Below are positions 25,561-33,698 of a stretch of DNA of 53,111 nt, one piece after another; position 1 is the first letter of the stretch; the number at the start of each line of letters is the position of its first letter. The position numbers were made by a program, and so were the translations under genes. A model generated the notes under the pieces. The model did no database searches and was not told the DNA's origin. It saw only the letters and a list, made by a program, of their open reading frames with translations. Origin of the DNA: Gemmatimonadota bacterium (GTDB taxonomy: Bacteria > Gemmatimonadota > Gemmatimonadetes > Palauibacterales > Palauibacteraceae); the NCBI GenBank assembly GCA_022820995.1, contig JAJEEM010000011.1, positions 1 to 53,111 on the forward strand. Direction: 5' to 3'.

Positions 25561-25591
25561 AAAAGGGCCGCCCGTCGCCGGGCGGCCCTTT
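25561..25591. terminator. Strong bidirectional rho-independent terminator
   Basis: Perfect 10-bp GC stem (25565-25574 with 25579-25588) and a TCGC loop, flanked by A-runs on the left and TTT on the right. Read on the minus strand it has a T-rich tail of more than six bases, so it mainly terminates the cold-shock gene. The plus-strand lipoprotein gene ends 22 nt before it and can use it too. Confidence 0.92.
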
Positions 25592-25626
25592 CTGAACTCA
25601 CCGTTCGCCAGGTGGCGGTCGGCAAA

Positions 25627-25836
25627 TCACGCGACGCGGGTCACGTTCTCCGCAGCCGGGCCCTTCGTCCCGTCCGTAACGTCGAACTCGACGGCCTCGC
25701 CCTCCTTCAGAGTGCGAAAGCCATCCGCCTGAATCGCCGTGTGGTGTACGAAGCAGTCCTTACCACCCTCTTCAGGGGTAATGAACCCGAAGCCCTTCTG
25801 GTCGTTGAACCACTTCACGGTACCTCTCGTACGCAT
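25627..25836 (-). CDS. Cold-shock domain protein
   Basis: 69 residues, a single OB-fold nucleic-acid chaperone of the CspA family. RNP1 is KGFGFI and RNP2 is CFVHHTAI, where most members have VFVHFSAI; this Cys and His variant is also seen in other phyla. The remainder ([30 protein letters not shown]) is canonical. AAGGAG lies 7 nt before the ATG. A long leader precedes it and a strong terminator follows, so it is a single-gene transcript, as usual for cold-shock genes. Confidence 0.97.
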   Translation of the reverse strand: MRTRGTVKWFNDQKGFGFITPEEGGKDCFVHHTAIQADGFRTLKEGEAVEFDVTDGTKGPAAENVTRVA

Positions 25837-26149
25837 TTCCTACTCCTTCGTTAGTCATGTCGGAGTTCGGGAAACCCGTCGCTGCCGACCGCTGACCTGT
25901 TCGACGCGGTCTCCCCCGCGCCAGGGTCGTGGCACTCGCCACGCAGATGAAAAAACTAAAGAAAAAGGGGCGACCTGTTGTTGAGAGGCCCCCCCGATCC
26001 TGCGATCCTGCCTTCTCAGTTCGGCCGTGCCCGGCGTCGCGGGCTGCGTCCGAACGCGCGCAATGATCGCCTGCCGGACGCCAAACGTCAAGGGGCACAC
26101 CGATGTCGGTCAGCCCGCTCGACCGCAGCGGGCCTTCCGCCACGGGCTG
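25837..26149 (-). other. Leader region of the cold-shock gene
   Basis: A 313-bp gene-free stretch between the GNAT stop and the cold-shock ATG. It contains an unusual pyrimidine-rich tract on the minus strand at about 25949-25970, a run of C/T with two T-clusters. Upstream of the tract is an 8-bp tandem repeat, GCAGGATC (25990s-26010s). The T-rich tract with its preceding G-run might end GNAT transcription. Most of the stretch is probably the long 5-prime untranslated leader typical of cold-shock messages. No ORF or RNA gene was recognised. Confidence 0.4.
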
Positions 26150-26644
26150 TCAGGTGCCGACGAGGGGGCTCCGCCGTTCGAGCAGAACCACGTCGCGCCA
26201 CCGCCCGCCGAGCCTCCCCAGCCGCTCGCGCCGCCCCACGCGGCGGAAGCCGGCCCGCTCGTGGATGCGGAGGCTCGCGACGTTCTCCGGGAAGATCCCC
26301 GCCTGCAGCGTCCAGAGCCCGGCCCGCTCGGAAGATTCGACGAGCGCGGTCAGGAGCCTGAGGCCGATGCCGCCGCCGCGCGCGTCCCCGCCGACGTAGA
26401 CGCTCACCTCCGCCACGCCGCCGTACACGCAGCGTCCCGAGACCGGGGCCAGCGCCGCCCACCCGACGACGCGCCCCTCCCGCTCGGCCACGAGCCGGCA
26501 GCTCTCGAGGTGGCTCGCGTCCCACGACTCCCAGCCGGGCGACTCCGTCTCGAAGGTCGCGTCCCCCGTCGCGATCCCTTCCTCGTAGATCCTCCGCACC
26601 GGATCCCAGTCCCCGGGACGGAGCCGGCGGATCTCGATCGCCAT
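26150..26644 (-). CDS. GNAT N-acetyltransferase, phosphinothricin-acetyltransferase-like
   Basis: 164 residues. GNAT fold with IRRLRPGDWDPVRRIYEEGIATGDATFETESP at the N-terminus, the diagnostic start of the PAT/YwnH subgroup. The acetyl-CoA loop follows as GGDARGGGIGLRLLTAL, where the family has R/QGxGxG; here the pattern is slightly loosened by DARGGGIG. C-terminal NVASLRIHERAGFRRVGRRERLGRLGGRWRDVVLLER matches the same subgroup. Likely substrates are small primary amines such as amino-acid analogues; it need not confer resistance. It starts 3 nt after the TlpA-like gene stop. Confidence 0.9.
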   Translation of the reverse strand: MAIEIRRLRPGDWDPVRRIYEEGIATGDATFETESPGWESWDASHLESCRLVAEREGRVVGWAALAPVSGRCVYGGVAEVSVYVGGDARGGGIGLRLLTALVESSERAGLWTLQAGIFPENVASLRIHERAGFRRVGRRERLGRLGGRWRDVVLLERRSPLVGT

Positions 26645-26647
26645 CCG

Positions 26648-27229
26648 CTACTGGGCTTCCGCGAGGACCCTCTCGACGATCGCCGCCGTTTCCGGTTCGA
26701 AGGGGTGGAAGCGGCCGCCCCAGTACGCCCGGATCAGACCCTCCGCGTCCACGAGCAGCGTGTGCGGCACGCCGGGGTAGAGGTCGAGCGCCTGCGTGAG
26801 TCCGGGACCGTCGCCGAGGAAGTTCGGATAGGTGATGTCGAACTCCTCGAGGAATCCCTCGACGAGCGCAACATCCCCTTCGTCGATGGAGATCCCGACG
26901 ACCTCGAAGGGATCCGCTGCGTACTTCGCGTGCATCTGCTGCAACTCGGGCATCTCGTCGCGGCAGGGGATGCACCAGGTCGCCCACAGGTTCAGGACGA
27001 CGACCCGGCCATGGAACTCGCCGAGGTCCGCCGGCCGGCCGTCCAGGTGCGTCACCTCGAGCGGAGGGAGGGGACGGTACGAGGCGAGCGCCCCTTCCGC
27101 CGGCTCCGCGGCCCGCGCGCCGTCCCCCGCAGCGTCCCCCGCGGATCCCTCGCGCTCACCCCCGCCGCAGCCCGCCGCGAAGCCCGCCACGGCCAGCGCC
27201 CCCAGCGTCCCCAGCGCGGCGCGCCTCAT
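26648..27229 (-). CDS. TlpA-like thioredoxin-fold lipoprotein
   Basis: 193 residues. Lipobox Cys21 (GFAAGC). A Gly/Ala/Glu-rich linker is followed by the thioredoxin fold with active site C86-I-P-C89 (NLWATWCIPCRDEMPELQ), the central GISIDEGDV insertion, and cis-Pro in GVPHTLLVD. This is the TlpA/ResA group of periplasmic thiol reductases, used in cytochrome c maturation or in reducing secreted proteins. The start overlaps the upstream secreted-protein stop (ATGA). No CcmH, Ccs or other heme-maturation gene lies nearby, so the partner is unknown. Confidence 0.94.
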   Translation of the reverse strand: MRRAALGTLGALAVAGFAAGCGGGEREGSAGDAAGDGARAAEPAEGALASYRPLPPLEVTHLDGRPADLGEFHGRVVVLNLWATWCIPCRDEMPELQQMHAKYAADPFEVVGISIDEGDVALVEGFLEEFDITYPNFLGDGPGLTQALDLYPGVPHTLLVDAEGLIRAYWGGRFHPFEPETAAIVERVLAEAQ

Positions 27230-27930
27230 CGGTTCGACTCCATATTCTCGATATTCTTCATATTCTCCATATTCTCCATCGGGTCCTTCATCTCCCGTTC
27301 AAAATCCAGGTTCGTGGGTGTGGGGAAGACGCCGGGCGGACGCGCGTACGGCTGGTCCGTGATGACGACCTCCGGCTCCGTCGTGAGCGGCACATCTTCG
27401 GCGACGGCATCGAAGGAGAGGTCGTCCACCCACAGTTCTCCATCGCCCGTGATCATCGCCCCGATGAGGATCGTAACGCCTTCCGGCGGGATGTCCACCA
27501 CGATCTCGCGCGTCTCCCAGTCCTGCGTTCCCTCGACGCGCCGGTCCTCGCTGTTGTCCAGGGCGAGCATGGCGTACTTCCCCTCGAGTATGCCGTCCAC
27601 CCGCACCCAGAGACCGCCGGAATCGACGTCGTCGGCCCGCAGATATCCGCGGAGACGCATCCGCTTTCCGCGGTAGGCGATGGCGTCGACGAGCTGTACG
27701 CTCGCGGCCCACTGGCTGCGGCGCCGGTTGCCGCGAGCCGCGAGCCGCATGCTGGAAGACCCGGAATGGGCCACCTCGGGGTCGAGCCTGAGGCGATAGT
27801 CCTCGGCGTCCTGTCCGACGAGGACCCACGCGTCCGGCATCTGCGCGGCGAGTCCGCCGACGGTCCCGGCGAGCAGCGACGCGAGGGCGACGGTCGAGGC
27901 CGCTGACAGTCCCTGAACCGCGGGCTTCAT
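27226..27930 (-). CDS. Secreted carbohydrate-binding-like protein with Met-Glu-Asn repeat tail
   Basis: 234 residues. N-terminal signal peptide (VALASLLAGTVGGLAAQ). The mature part resembles a beta-jelly-roll, CBM-like domain: DPEVAHSGSSSMRLAARGN, MRLRGYLRADDVDSGGLWVRVDG, and DGELWVDDLSFDAV. This order is typical of domains that follow peptidases or glycosidases and bind sugars or peptides. The last 20 residues are a degenerate repeat, PMENMENMKNIENMES, encoded by 9-bp repeats at about 27240-27285. The ATG overlaps the M24 peptidase stop (ATGA) and the stop overlaps the TlpA-like start. Confidence 0.65.
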   Translation of the reverse strand: MKPAVQGLSAASTVALASLLAGTVGGLAAQMPDAWVLVGQDAEDYRLRLDPEVAHSGSSSMRLAARGNRRRSQWAASVQLVDAIAYRGKRMRLRGYLRADDVDSGGLWVRVDGILEGKYAMLALDNSEDRRVEGTQDWETREIVVDIPPEGVTILIGAMITGDGELWVDDLSFDAVAEDVPLTTEPEVVITDQPYARPPGVFPTPTNLDFEREMKDPMENMENMKNIENMESNR

Positions 27931-29369
27931 CGCGGGATGAGCCAGAAATCCGTCTGGCGGCCGTCGATGTACCACGTGCGCTCGCCGTCGAAGAACGCGT
28001 CCTCCTCGAGCATGATGCGCACCGCCTGTCCGCCCCATTCCGGGACCGGGACGGCCGCGTTGAGTTCGATCGAGTGCGCCGTGTTCGGGAAGAGCGGATA
28101 GTCGCCGCGCCCCGGCACGCCGCCCTGGTTGTCCCACAGACCGATCGTGGGTCCGGCGCCGTGGCCGTGGAAGCCGATCGGGTGCGTGTAGATCGTCGCG
28201 TCGATCCCCTCGGCCTTCGCCTGCTCGAGCGCGGCCGCAAGGATCTCGTTGCCCGAACGCCCGGCCGCGAAGTTTTCCGTGAGGATGTCCTGGAGGCGAT
28301 TCCCGACCGCGAACGCGCGGACGAGGCCGGCGGGGGCCGCGTCCTCTCCCGGCTTCAGCACGTAGGCGTGCTGTTGCGTGTCGGTGTTCAGACGCAGGTA
28401 CTTGATCCCGAAGTCCACGTGCAGCAGGTCGCCCGGGCGGATCACGTTCTCGTCCGGAGGGCCGGAGAAGTCCCCCTCCCCTTCCCTCGCGCCGCCCGAC
28501 TTCTCGTGGCGCTGCACGGAGACGCTGGGCTGGAACCAGGTCTGGAGCTTGAGTTCGAGGATCCGTTCGCGATACCACCACACGACGTCCTCGGTCGTCG
28601 TCACGCCCGGCTGGATCACCTTCGCGCTGAACCCTTCGGCGATGATCCGGTGCGCGATCCGCACGATCTGGGGATAGACCTCCATCTCCTCCGCCGTCCG
28701 CGTCTCCAGCCACCCGATCGCGAGACGCTCATTTCCGGCCACCCGCTCGCGGTATTTCGCCGGAAGCGCGGCCATGAGCCCGTCGTACTCCGTGCCGGTG
28801 AGCCCGTCCGCGAGCGCGAAGGTCGAGGAGCGGTTCACCGCGATCCGCTGCGGGTCGCGCTCGGCGATGACCTCCGCCACGCGCCCCCACTGGTCCGGTT
28901 CGCTCTCCGGGTCCCACGCGCGCGGGAACGGACCGATGTCGTACCGCGCCACCGCGAGCCGTTCGAGCGGCTGCCCCGGCCCCCGGTCGTGGAGGATGAG
29001 GACGGTGCGCCGCCGGGCCGCCATGTACGTCGACGGCAGCATCGTCTCGATGACCGGATCCTCGTTGTATTCGCGGGCGGCGACGATCCAGAGATCGACC
29101 CCCTCGCGCCGCATGATCTCGGGCGCCACCGTCTCGAGACGCCCTTCCAGCCAGCGGTCGATGACGGCGGCCCGCTCGCGCAGCGGAAGGATGACGGGCA
29201 TCGCCCCATCCGTCCGCTGGGCGTCCGCGAACCCGCCCTCCGGCGGCATCGTGGATTGTGCCATCGCCTGCGGCGGACCGAGCGCCGCGGACAGGACGAG
29301 GAGGAGACCGGCCGACGGCGCTCGGGAGCCCGGCAGTCCGCGGCAAAGGCGTCGTGTCGAAAGGCGCAT
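27927..29369 (-). CDS. Secreted M24-family metallopeptidase (Xaa-Pro aminopeptidase-like)
   Basis: 480 residues. Signal peptide ending AMAQ. N-terminal creatinase-like domain (AVIDRWLEGRLETVAPEIMRREGVDLWIV). The C-terminal pita-bread domain carries the dinuclear metal ligands: Asp in DLLHVDFGIKYLRLNTDTQ, His in HPIGFHGHGAGP, Glu in HSIELNAAVPV and the final Glu in RIMLEEDAFF. It most likely removes residues before proline in the periplasm. It leads an operon with the CBM-like protein, TlpA-like protein and GNAT, all with 4-nt overlaps or gaps of only a few bases. GGAG lies 8 nt before the ATG. Confidence 0.92.
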   Translation of the reverse strand: MRLSTRRLCRGLPGSRAPSAGLLLVLSAALGPPQAMAQSTMPPEGGFADAQRTDGAMPVILPLRERAAVIDRWLEGRLETVAPEIMRREGVDLWIVAAREYNEDPVIETMLPSTYMAARRRTVLILHDRGPGQPLERLAVARYDIGPFPRAWDPESEPDQWGRVAEVIAERDPQRIAVNRSSTFALADGLTGTEYDGLMAALPAKYRERVAGNERLAIGWLETRTAEEMEVYPQIVRIAHRIIAEGFSAKVIQPGVTTTEDVVWWYRERILELKLQTWFQPSVSVQRHEKSGGAREGEGDFSGPPDENVIRPGDLLHVDFGIKYLRLNTDTQQHAYVLKPGEDAAPAGLVRAFAVGNRLQDILTENFAAGRSGNEILAAALEQAKAEGIDATIYTHPIGFHGHGAGPTIGLWDNQGGVPGRGDYPLFPNTAHSIELNAAVPVPEWGGQAVRIMLEEDAFFDGERTWYIDGRQTDFWLIPR

Positions 29370-29544
29370 TTCGTATCTCCGTTGAAAAAATGTCGAACGG
29401 CCTGAACCTACCGAATCCCCCGCACGCGGGAGAGGCCTCGGAGGGGCGGTGGCGGAAACGGTCCGCGCCCCGCCATCGTAGGATCTTCCGGCCCCGGACG
29501 AGAGGGATACCTGATGAGGGATGCCTGATGAAGGGGGATGCGCG

Positions 29545-29811
29545 ATGAAAGATGTGGATTCGGATCTCCTGCCCGAACTCTACTCCCGGCAGGAATTGGA
29601 CAAGGCCCGCCGGCGACACCGAATCGTCGGACGCATCGAGGGAGTCGCGGCCGCCGTCGCCGCGGGCACGATCTTCAGTTTCCTGGGCTGGATTCCGACG
29701 GTCCTCATACTCGGCGTCGCCGGCTACCTCATCTACCGATTCGTCCTCAAGCCCCGGAAGTCGTCCGGATCGTCCAAGTCGTCCGGGGGGGCCGAGGGCG
29801 ACCTGACGTAG
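29545..29811 (+). CDS. Small membrane protein overlapping the AlbA_2 regulator gene
   Basis: 88 residues from ATG 29545, with AGGGGG about 9 nt upstream; an ATG at 29521 would add eight poorly supported residues. A charged N-terminus (ELYSRQELDKARRRHRIVGRIEG) precedes one or two membrane helices (VAAAVAAGTIFSFLGWIPTVLILGVAGYLIYRFVL) and a Ser/Lys-rich tail. Its last 79 nt overlap the 3-prime end of the AlbA_2-type gene on the other strand. The overlap is real in sequence, but coding potential outside it supports both genes. Function unknown; the protein may be an artefact if the overlap is not tolerated. Confidence 0.55.
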   Translation: MKDVDSDLLPELYSRQELDKARRRHRIVGRIEGVAAAVAAGTIFSFLGWIPTVLILGVAGYLIYRFVLKPRKSSGSSKSSGGAEGDLT

Positions 29812-31145
29812 ACCCGGCCCGGATCGTTCGGACTCGTGCCGACTTCGCGCACGAGCCCGCGTTCGACGAGCCGGGCCAGGCGCGTGCGGGTGGAGCGGGT
29901 CGAGAGGCCCACGGCTTCGGCGATGTCGCGCGTGCCGTGTCCGACCCCGCTCTCCAGCACGCGCAGGATCGTGCCGTCCCGGTCGTCCACCAGCGCCGGA
30001 CCCACCTTCTCCGTGCGCAGCGTGACGCGCAGCCGGAACGCGATCTCCTCCCAGACCGGCGCCGGCAGACCCGCGTCCCGGCAGGCGCCGATCATGCGCG
30101 GCGCCCCGCTCCCCCACTGTTCCACGAGCCCCAGTTCCTGGAAGACGCGGCCGAGCGCCCGGTTCCGGAGTTTCGAGACGCCGCGCGGCAGGTCCTCCAG
30201 CGTGAGCCCGAACGGCAGCAGGCCGGGGTTTTCGATCTCCACGCGGTCATCGAAGACCGCCACGCGGATCGGGGCGCCGCGCTGTGCATAATCCGTATGC
30301 ACGACCGCGTTGATGATGGCTTCCCGCACGGCCTCGGGCGGCAGATTCCAGTGGTCGATGCGCCGCACCGGACCGATGGTGGCGCCGTGCAGCAGGTGCT
30401 TCTTCACGAACGAGACCGCCGCCTCGATCGCCTCGATCGGGGGCCCTTCGAGCCGGGTCTGATCGACGATGACCGTCCGCTCCGTCCCGGCAAAACGGCC
30501 GGCCTGAATCCAGGCGTCGGGGAAGTGCTCGAGGCGGTCGCCGCCGAACAGCAGCACGCCGGCGACCGTGGGTACGGACCGGCCCTGATGCGTGGTCACG
30601 AGGCGGAGCGTCTCCAGGTCGCGCCGCCTCAGTTTCCGGACCGCGGCGAACGACTCTGAAGCCGCTCGGAAGTCCACCGCTTCCGAGTCGAGCGCCGGCA
30701 CCGGCTGCTCGTCGTAGGACTCGCCCGTGGCGGAACGCCGCATCTCCGCGATCAGTGGGAGGTCCGCCTGGCGGTTGGTCGAGCCCACCCGCACGTACGT
30801 GCCCGCTTCGAGTCCCTGCCGGGCGATGAAATGCGGTCGCGCGGAGCCGGGATGAACGCGCACGGCGAGTACCTGCGCGCTGCGGAACCTCAGAATCTCG
30901 AGGTCCGGCCAGAGCGCGGGCTGGATGGCATCGCTGATCAGGCCGGCGGCCCGCTCTTCCATGTCGAGCGCACGGCGGACGCCCCTGACGTGCCGTGACC
31001 GATCTTCCACGCCGATGAGAACGGTGCCGCCCGCCGTGTTCGCGAACGCCACGACGGTGCGCAGGAATCCCCGAGGGGATGAAAGGTCCCGCTTGAACTC
31101 GAGGGTCTTGCCCTCGGGCCGGAGGAGCAGTTCGCTCAGATCCAT
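29733..31145 (-). CDS. AlbA_2/Schlafen-like ATP-binding putative transcriptional regulator
   Basis: 470 residues. N-terminal AlbA_2 domain (ESKTLEF-type pattern, here PEGKTLEFKRDLSSPRGFLRTVVAFANTAGGTVLIGVEDRSR). It is followed by the HATPase_c-like C-terminal domain seen in this family, with NLPPEAVREAIINAVVHTDYAQRGAPIRVAVFDDRVEIENPGLLPFG. A winged-helix segment follows near the end (DIAEAVGLSTRSTRTRLARLVERGLV). Such proteins are called transcriptional regulators or Schlafen-type, and some sit in defence or TA contexts. Two copies of TCAAC-N6-TCAAC lie 67-115 bp upstream of the ATG, possibly as its operator. Confidence 0.9.
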   Translation of the reverse strand: MDLSELLLRPEGKTLEFKRDLSSPRGFLRTVVAFANTAGGTVLIGVEDRSRHVRGVRRALDMEERAAGLISDAIQPALWPDLEILRFRSAQVLAVRVHPGSARPHFIARQGLEAGTYVRVGSTNRQADLPLIAEMRRSATGESYDEQPVPALDSEAVDFRAASESFAAVRKLRRRDLETLRLVTTHQGRSVPTVAGVLLFGGDRLEHFPDAWIQAGRFAGTERTVIVDQTRLEGPPIEAIEAAVSFVKKHLLHGATIGPVRRIDHWNLPPEAVREAIINAVVHTDYAQRGAPIRVAVFDDRVEIENPGLLPFGLTLEDLPRGVSKLRNRALGRVFQELGLVEQWGSGAPRMIGACRDAGLPAPVWEEIAFRLRVTLRTEKVGPALVDDRDGTILRVLESGVGHGTRDIAEAVGLSTRSTRTRLARLVERGLVREVGTSPNDPGRVYVRSPSAPPDDLDDPDDFRGLRTNR

Positions 31146-31211
31146 AACTCGGAAACCTACTCTGAAGTCGTCGCGCTCGCCAAGCTTCCGACTTCTACTT
31201 CCCCCTCCGGA

Positions 31212-31260
31212 TCAACGGATCCTCAACCGCCCTTCAGCCGGCCATCAACGGATCCTCAAC
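31212..31260. promoter_or_regulatory. Two TCAAC-N6-TCAAC direct repeats upstream of the AlbA_2 gene
   Basis: Copies at 31212-31227 and 31245-31260 share the identical 17 bp ATCAACGGATCCTCAAC, 33 bp apart (about three helical turns). The half-site period of 11 bp matches one turn of DNA, as in OmpR/PhoB-type binding sites. A third exact TCAAC-N6-TCAAC lies at 43832-43847 in another promoter region. The binding protein is unknown. Confidence 0.55.
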
Positions 31261-31268
31261 GGCCGCGG

Positions 31269-31673
31269 TCAGGGCCAGACGGCGAGCACGACCGCCTGCC
31301 CGGTGAGGGCGACGGCGTTGTAGCCGAGGCTCAGGAAGAAGATCCCGGGCTTTCGCTGCTCGTAGGCCACGCCCTGGTATCCGACGTTGAGGACGAAGCC
31401 GATCGTGACGAGCAGCCCCACGTGGACGCCGATCATCGCGCCGGAGCCGCCCATCACGGCGATGAGCTGCGCGAGGACGTAGGCGGTGACGAGCGAGAGG
31501 ACGAAACTCGCCCCGTGCGTCTTCACCGGGTTGAAGTCCTTCTGGATCTCCTCGGCGGTGGTCTCCATGAGCGAGAGCCACTGTTTGCCGAAGATCGGGC
31601 CGTACCACAGGAAGCCGACGACCAGGGGGACGACTCCGGCGACCAGGATGGCGAGCCAGTTGACGTCTTGCAC
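31269..31673 (-). CDS. DUF1761 membrane protein
   Basis: 134 residues with four hydrophobic segments. The family start, VNWLAILVAGVVPLVVGFLWYGPIFGKQWLSLM, is diagnostic of DUF1761. Segments two to four follow (ASFVLSLVTAYVLAQLIAVM, AMIGVHVGLLVTIGFVLNVGYQGVAYEQRKP, GIFFLSLGYNAVALTGQAVVLAVW). The function of the family is unknown. It begins 3 nt after the CocE hydrolase stop and so ends the TTT operon. No charged or cysteine-rich motif suggests an activity. Confidence 0.88.
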   Translation of the reverse strand: MQDVNWLAILVAGVVPLVVGFLWYGPIFGKQWLSLMETTAEEIQKDFNPVKTHGASFVLSLVTAYVLAQLIAVMGGSGAMIGVHVGLLVTIGFVLNVGYQGVAYEQRKPGIFFLSLGYNAVALTGQAVVLAVWP

Positions 31674-31676
31674 GGT

Positions 31677-33698
31677 CTATCTCCTTTGGAGCGGGAGGTG
31701 GATCGCCGACGCGCGGGCGGCGGCGTGATGGACGGTGTTGTCGGCCGGGACCATGCGCGTGTGGCGCCCGAGCGGTTCACCCGTGTTGGGGTTCACGTCG
31801 AAGCGGGGGTAGTTGGAACTCGAGATCTCGAGCCGGATGCGATGGCCGGCCCGGAACCGGTTGGCCGTCGGGAAGAGCCGGATCTCCATTTCGTAGACCT
31901 CTCCGGGCGTCATCAGCGTCTCCCGCTCGCGGGAATCGCGGTAGCGGGCGCGGAGGATGCCGTCGGTGATGTTGAGGTCGAAGCCCTCGGGATAGTCTTC
32001 GTTCGGGGGATAGACGTCGACGAGCTTGGCGGTGAAGTCGGTGTCGGGGGCGCTGGACGAGGTCCACAGCGTGGCGGTGACCGGGCCGATGACCTCCAGG
32101 TCCTCCGCCAGGGGCCCCGTCTCGAACACGAGCACGTCGGGCCGGTCGGCGGTGCGGCGGCCGTCGACCTCGGAGGCGAAGAAGCCGTTCCCGGAGCCGC
32201 CCTCGAGCGACCGGAAGGTGCGCTCGCGCTGGTCGTAGCCGCCCCGCTTCAGCGCGCCGGAGAAGGCTCCGCCGATCGTGGGCACCGGGCGCTCGGGATC
32301 GTAGGTGTAGGTCGTCGATCCCTCGTCCGCGCCGGGCGCCTCGCGCGTGAGTCCGCCGCCGGCGCGGAGGTAGAAGGGCGTCTGTTCGGTCCCCTCGAGC
32401 GGCCAGGCCTGCGCGGTGCGCCACTCGCCGCCGTGGAAGAGGCGTCCGTTCCCGTCGCGGCGGCCGTCGCCGCCTCCCATGACGAAGATCGTGACGGGAC
32501 CGGCGGCCTCGCCCGCCAGCCTGTCGTCATTCTCGAACAGGTCGTTCGCGCGCTGCCCGCGGAGGTGGCGGTCGAACCAGCGCAGGTGGAACTCGCGCGA
32601 GAAATCCTCGACCGCGGCCCCGGCCCCGAACTCGATGTCGCCGGCGTGGGATCGGCTGTTCCCGCCGTGCGTCCACGGACCCATGAGGAGCGTCATGGGC
32701 GACGACTTCCGCCGCGAGAGTTCGACGAAGCTCTGAATCGTGCCCGGAGCGTAGGAGTCGTACCAGCCGCCGACGTGCAGCATCGGGACGTCCGACGTCT
32801 CGTCGTAGTACTCGACCCAGTTGCGGCCGATGCCGCGGAAATAGTCGTCGTAGTCGCCGTGGTTCTGCATCGTGAGGTAATAGTCCTCGAAATTCGGCGC
32901 GACGGAGAGCGGGTTCTCCCCCTTCCGGAAGGGCGTGTCGGGGAACCAGTCCGACGGCGGCTCCTCGGCGAGCCGGAGGCGGATCTCCGGGTCGTCCGCC
33001 ACCGCCGCGAGCTGGAGGTGTGCCCAGCCGAGCTGCTGGCCGAGTTCGAGCGCGCCGTGGTTGCGGACCTTGTGCGTCCAGGCGTCGGAGAGGCCTCCCA
33101 TCGTGAGCACGAGCGTCCGGAGGCCCGGCGGGTTCAGCTTGGCGGCGTCCGCCTGCGTGTGCGCGCCGTAGGAGGTGCCCCACATGCCGACGGAGGGCTC
33201 CGCGTAGTCGAGCCCCGTGATCCACTCGATGGTGTCGTAGCCATCGGGGGCGTCGAACTCGTGGTACTTCTGGAAGGTGCCCTCGGAGCCGTAGAGCCCG
33301 CGCGTGTCCTGCAGCACGACGACGTAGCCGTGCGTCGTGAACCAGCGCGCCTGGTCCACGAGGCCGCGCGAGGTCTTGTCGTACGGGGTCCGATGGAGGA
33401 GGACGGGAAACGGTCCATCCACGGGCTCGTACTCGCGGGAGGGGCGGTAGACATCCGTCGCGAGGCGGATCCCGTCGCGCATCTCCACCATGAGATCCGT
33501 CTCGACCTGGAGCGCATCGTACGGTCCGCGTCCCGCCGCGTCCGCCGCGGCATCCAGGGCCGCCTCCATCCCCTCGTCGGTGCGGGTCGCATCGCCGCAG
33601 GCCGCGAGCCACAGCGCTCCGAGCAGGGCAAGCCCCCGGGGAGCGCGGCGTGTCCCTCTCCCGGTGACGATCCGGGGCGCGTCGTGCGCGGATCTCAC
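31677..33698 (-). CDS. CocE/NonD-family X-Pro acyl hydrolase lipoprotein
   Basis: 673 residues from a GTG overlapping the PrpD-family stop. Lipobox Cys34 (LWLAAC). The peptidase S15 alpha/beta-hydrolase core has HRTPYDK, VLQDTRGLYGSEG and the nucleophile Ser176 (GMWGTSYGAH). An acid lies in LHVGGWYDSYAPG and a histidine in GPWTHGG. The C-terminal half is the PepX_C jelly-roll (GPVTATLWTSSSAPDTDFTAKLVDVYP, RLEISSSNYPRFDVNPNTG). Members cleave esters or amides such as cocaine, glutaryl-7-ACA or X-Pro peptides. Coupling to a TTT transporter and a PrpD-like enzyme suggests it releases the carboxylate that the transporter takes up; this is inference. Confidence 0.92.
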   Translation of the reverse strand: MRSAHDAPRIVTGRGTRRAPRGLALLGALWLAACGDATRTDEGMEAALDAAADAAGRGPYDALQVETDLMVEMRDGIRLATDVYRPSREYEPVDGPFPVLLHRTPYDKTSRGLVDQARWFTTHGYVVVLQDTRGLYGSEGTFQKYHEFDAPDGYDTIEWITGLDYAEPSVGMWGTSYGAHTQADAAKLNPPGLRTLVLTMGGLSDAWTHKVRNHGALELGQQLGWAHLQLAAVADDPEIRLRLAEEPPSDWFPDTPFRKGENPLSVAPNFEDYYLTMQNHGDYDDYFRGIGRNWVEYYDETSDVPMLHVGGWYDSYAPGTIQSFVELSRRKSSPMTLLMGPWTHGGNSRSHAGDIEFGAGAAVEDFSREFHLRWFDRHLRGQRANDLFENDDRLAGEAAGPVTIFVMGGGDGRRDGNGRLFHGGEWRTAQAWPLEGTEQTPFYLRAGGGLTREAPGADEGSTTYTYDPERPVPTIGGAFSGALKRGGYDQRERTFRSLEGGSGNGFFASEVDGRRTADRPDVLVFETGPLAEDLEVIGPVTATLWTSSSAPDTDFTAKLVDVYPPNEDYPEGFDLNITDGILRARYRDSRERETLMTPGEVYEMEIRLFPTANRFRAGHRIRLEISSSNYPRFDVNPNTGEPLGRHTRMVPADNTVHHAAARASAIHLPLQRR

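Noticed and set aside
27240..27285. Phase-variable repeat
   Set aside because: The repeat unit is 9 bp, so copy-number change would not alter the reading frame or switch expression.
27927..29369. Phosphotransferase or other activity for the M24-family protein
   Set aside because: The five metal ligands of the M24 fold are all in place, so a peptidase is the simplest reading.
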